Source: Opitutus sp. GAS368 (GTDB lineage: Bacteria; Verrucomicrobiota; Verrucomicrobiia; Opitutales; Opitutaceae). Taken from it: 35,585 nucleotides of DNA. Each line of letters begins with the position of its first letter. Position 1 is the stretch's first letter. Below the pieces are notes generated by a model that had not been told where the DNA came from, did no database searches, and saw only the letters and a list, made by a program, of their open reading frames with translations. The position numbers and the translations under genes were made by a program. The stretch is from positions 1 through 35,585 of the forward strand of contig CAMBRG010000024.1 in NCBI GenBank assembly GCA_945869845.1. The letters run 5' to 3'. Below, in pieces: positions 33,420 to 35,585 of the stretch.

Positions 33420-35585
33420 ATGTTGCCCCTCAAACGTCAGGTCGGCTGGCTTCACCGCCTCCGCCTGACGCTCCCGCTGATCCTCTTTTTCGCGCTGCTT
33501 CCGCCCAACCTCCGGGCGGTGGAGGCGGCCCGGGGTTCGTTCGCCATTCCGGCGGCGGACGCTGAGGTGACGCTCGAGACGTTTTCCGATCAGGCCGGCG
33601 CCCAACTCGTCTATCTGATCGATGACGTGCGCGGTGTGACGACCAATCCCGTGCAAGGCACGTTCGCACTCCGCGACGCGCTCGAACGGCTGGTCGAGAA
33701 CACCGTGCTGCGGGCCACGCGGGATGAGAAAACCGGAGCTTTTCTGATCAAACGCACCACCCCGGTGCCGACGGTCACAGAAGTTCCGACCAACCCCGCA
33801 ACCAGTGCAGCCCTCCCGATGAAAAAATCCATCCCCGCACGCCTTGCCGCCGCGTTCGTCGCCTTCGCCACCGCCGATCTCCCGGCCCAGACGGCCACGC
33901 GATCCGCTACCAGCACGACCCCGCCGGAGACCACCGTGGTAATGTCGCCTTTCCAAGTCTCGACTGATAAAGACGAAGGATTCGTTGCGACCTCATCATT
34001 GGCCGGCGGCAAAATGTCCACCGATCTGAGGGACACCCCGCTGGCCTATTCGGTCATCACCAAGGAATTCATTCAGGCGCTCAATCTGATCGATACCGAA
34101 AAAGCCATGGAGTGGGCCGTGAATTCCTCCGTCGTGCGCGACGATGGGGCCGACCGCATTTTCAACGGCGACGGCGGCTCCCGCACCCGCGTCCGCGGTG
34201 TGGTGACCAAATCCCTCCGCAATTTTTTCGAGCTGGGCAGGTATACCGATACCTACAGTCAGGAACGGATTGATTTCGCCCGTGGCACCAACGCCCTGCT
34301 CATCGGCAACGCCGGGTTGGGCGGCGCATCCATCGCATTGACCAAGCAAGCCCAATTCGGCAAGCGCTCGGGCGAAGTCGGCTTGAACCTGGACAGCTAC
34401 GGAGGGAAACGGGTGACCCTTGATGTCAACCAACCGCTCGGGGACAAATTGGCCGTTCGCGCCAGCCTCCTGTGGCAGAACTCCGATTCGTGGCGCGACC
34501 GCGTCTTTGATCGCCGCGAGGGGGCGTATCTTACGGCTTCCTACCGCCCTTGGAGGAAGACGCAGCTTCGCGTGGACTTTGAAAACTACCGGCAGGAGGA
34601 GCTGCTGGCTCTGTCGCATCTCAACGACCAAGTTTCTGGCTGGGACGGCGTGACCGTTTTCTCGGCGCCGACCCCAACCTTTGCGACCGCCAACGCCACC
34701 GGCGTGACGCGCTTGGGTAACGCCGCCAATGAATTTAACCTGATCGTTCCCGGTGCCACCGGCCTTAACACCGTGGTCAATTACCTCAACCAATGGAGAA
34801 CCTTGGGCGGGGCCGCGACCACTTCGACCCCGGTCAACGGCGTCATTCCCGTAAATTTTAATCAACTGGGCGCCGGCGGCTCCTACATGATCGATATTCC
34901 CAACGAACCCGCCAACCGCTACACCATCGCGACGAGCAAATCCAATTTCTTCGTCCCCACCCGCAAGACCGTCACGATGCCGACGAATCTGCCTTCGTTC
35001 ATTCAGCTCTTGCAGAACTTCTCCGCCTTCGCCGATCAGCAAGTCGGCGAACATCTCTTTCTTCAGGCGGCCTTCAGCCACACCTATTCGGGGCGCAGCA
35101 CCAACTCACTCGCGATCGATTTGGCCAACGTCTATATCGACATCAACCGCAACCTGCCCAACGGCCAAGCGAACCCGTTCTTCTTGGAACCCTACTCTGA
35201 AAACACCCGTATCAATATTCGGGATGGCTACGATTGGTTCAATGAGACCCGCGTGGCCGCCGCCTACGTCAGAGACAATACGCGTTGGGGTTCTTTCCGC
35301 CTCAACGTGCTTGCCGGTCACACCACGCGGGACACCGACGTCCGCATTTACGCCCCGAGCATGGCCCGGAATCCCGACATCCGCCAGCGCCCGACCTTTG
35401 ATGGCTTTGGTTACCGGTATTATCTCCGGGATTCGGAGCAGACGTATGCGCCCCCCGCCCAAGTATCCTATTACAACGCGCCCACGAACACGACGACCAG
35501 CTACCCGGTGGAGAACTACCTCGCGCTCTACGCCGCCGATTCCGACAACCGCACGGCCAAGCGCACTTTCGACTATTTGCAAACC
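33420..35585 (+). CDS. STN-domain TonB-dependent receptor (partial, 5' end)
   Basis: The frame is open from ATG 33420 to the right edge (722 codons). A signal peptide comes first (about 1-40, LTLPLILFFALLPPNLRAV). An STN domain is at about 42-115 (GSFAIPAADAEVTLETFSDQ, LERLVENTVLRATRDEKTG), which in this setting contacts FecR. At codon 134 the chain continues MKKSIPARLAAAFVAFATAD then LPAQ, a second signal-like segment. The plug follows (DTPLAYSVITKEFIQALN, GSRTRVRGVVTK, GNAGLGGASIALTKQ) and then barrel strands. It lies 67 bp after fecR and should be the substrate-sensing receptor of the sigma/FecR relay. The C-terminus is outside the window. Confidence 0.92.
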   Translation, partial: MLPLKRQVGWLHRLRLTLPLILFFALLPPNLRAVEAARGSFAIPAADAEVTLETFSDQAGAQLVYLIDDVRGVTTNPVQGTFALRDALERLVENTVLRATRDEKTGAFLIKRTTPVPTVTEVPTNPATSAALPMKKSIPARLAAAFVAFATADLPAQTATRSATSTTPPETTVVMSPFQVSTDKDEGFVATSSLAGGKMSTDLRDTPLAYSVITKEFIQALNLIDTEKAMEWAVNSSVVRDDGADRIFNGDGGSRTRVRGVVTKSLRNFFELGRYTDTYSQERIDFARGTNALLIGNAGLGGASIALTKQAQFGKRSGEVGLNLDSYGGKRVTLDVNQPLGDKLAVRASLLWQNSDSWRDRVFDRREGAYLTASYRPWRKTQLRVDFENYRQEELLALSHLNDQVSGWDGVTVFSAPTPTFATANATGVTRLGNAANEFNLIVPGATGLNTVVNYLNQWRTLGGAATTSTPVNGVIPVNFNQLGAGGSYMIDIPNEPANRYTIATSKSNFFVPTRKTVTMPTNLPSFIQLLQNFSAFADQQVGEHLFLQAAFSHTYSGRSTNSLAIDLANVYIDINRNLPNGQANPFFLEPYSENTRINIRDGYDWFNETRVAAAYVRDNTRWGSFRLNVLAGHTTRDTDVRIYAPSMARNPDIRQRPTFDGFGYRYYLRDSEQTYAPPAQVSYYNAPTNTTTSYPVENYLALYAADSDNRTAKRTFDYLQT

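Overview
The window looks like a chromosomal segment from a member of the Verrucomicrobiota, most probably family Opitutaceae. The evidence is indirect: four large TonB-dependent receptors (TBDRs) with carboxypeptidase-regulatory-like or STN N-termini, an ECF sigma/FecR/TBDR relay, exported sulfatases, exported FAD_oxidored proteins, propeller proteins sharing an 'EIYELP'-ending module, and GTAG-footed palindromic repeats. No rRNA or marker gene is present, so the family assignment is inference.

Region 1 (1-7178, minus strand) is much richer in A+T than the rest. It holds three exported proteins of the same plan. Two are seven-bladed RCC1 propellers and one is a WD/YVTN-like propeller cut by the window edge. 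In two of them an Ig-like domain follows the propeller. All three carry the same C-terminal module, a tandem of two related units of about 125 residues (only its start is visible in the edge gene).

Region 2 (7574-17752) is high-GC and mixed. It contains a TBDR, a Phd-like/PIN toxin-antitoxin pair, an exported TlpA/ResA-like thioredoxin, an SDR oxidoreductase, a ParE/RelE-type toxin with its antitoxin, a free-standing protein with a polyvalent-protein-type kinase core, and a CorC/HlyC-type CNNM-CBS membrane protein.

Region 3 (18014-35585) looks like one nutrient-acquisition locus. A TBDR is transcribed leftward, divergently from two sulfatases, a TBDR, two tandem FAD-dependent oxidoreductases, and an ECF sigma factor-FecR-TBDR module that runs off the right edge. 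The simplest reading is outer-membrane uptake of a (probably sulfated) organic substrate, with desulfation and oxidation in the periplasm and transcription controlled by cell-surface signalling. The substrate is not readable from sequence. Between the two sulfatases lies a 99-codon relic in which the start of an ECF sigma factor is joined in frame to the last strands of a TBDR, apparently the scar of a deleted sigma-fecR-TBDR module.

Repeats are frequent: seven 144-bp coding repeats, a ~78-bp dispersed intergenic repeat present twice, several GTAG/GTGG-footed hairpins (two supply a gene's stop codon), and a 78-nt palindrome inside the fecR coding sequence. No tRNA, rRNA, CRISPR array, intact insertion sequence or integrase was recognised.
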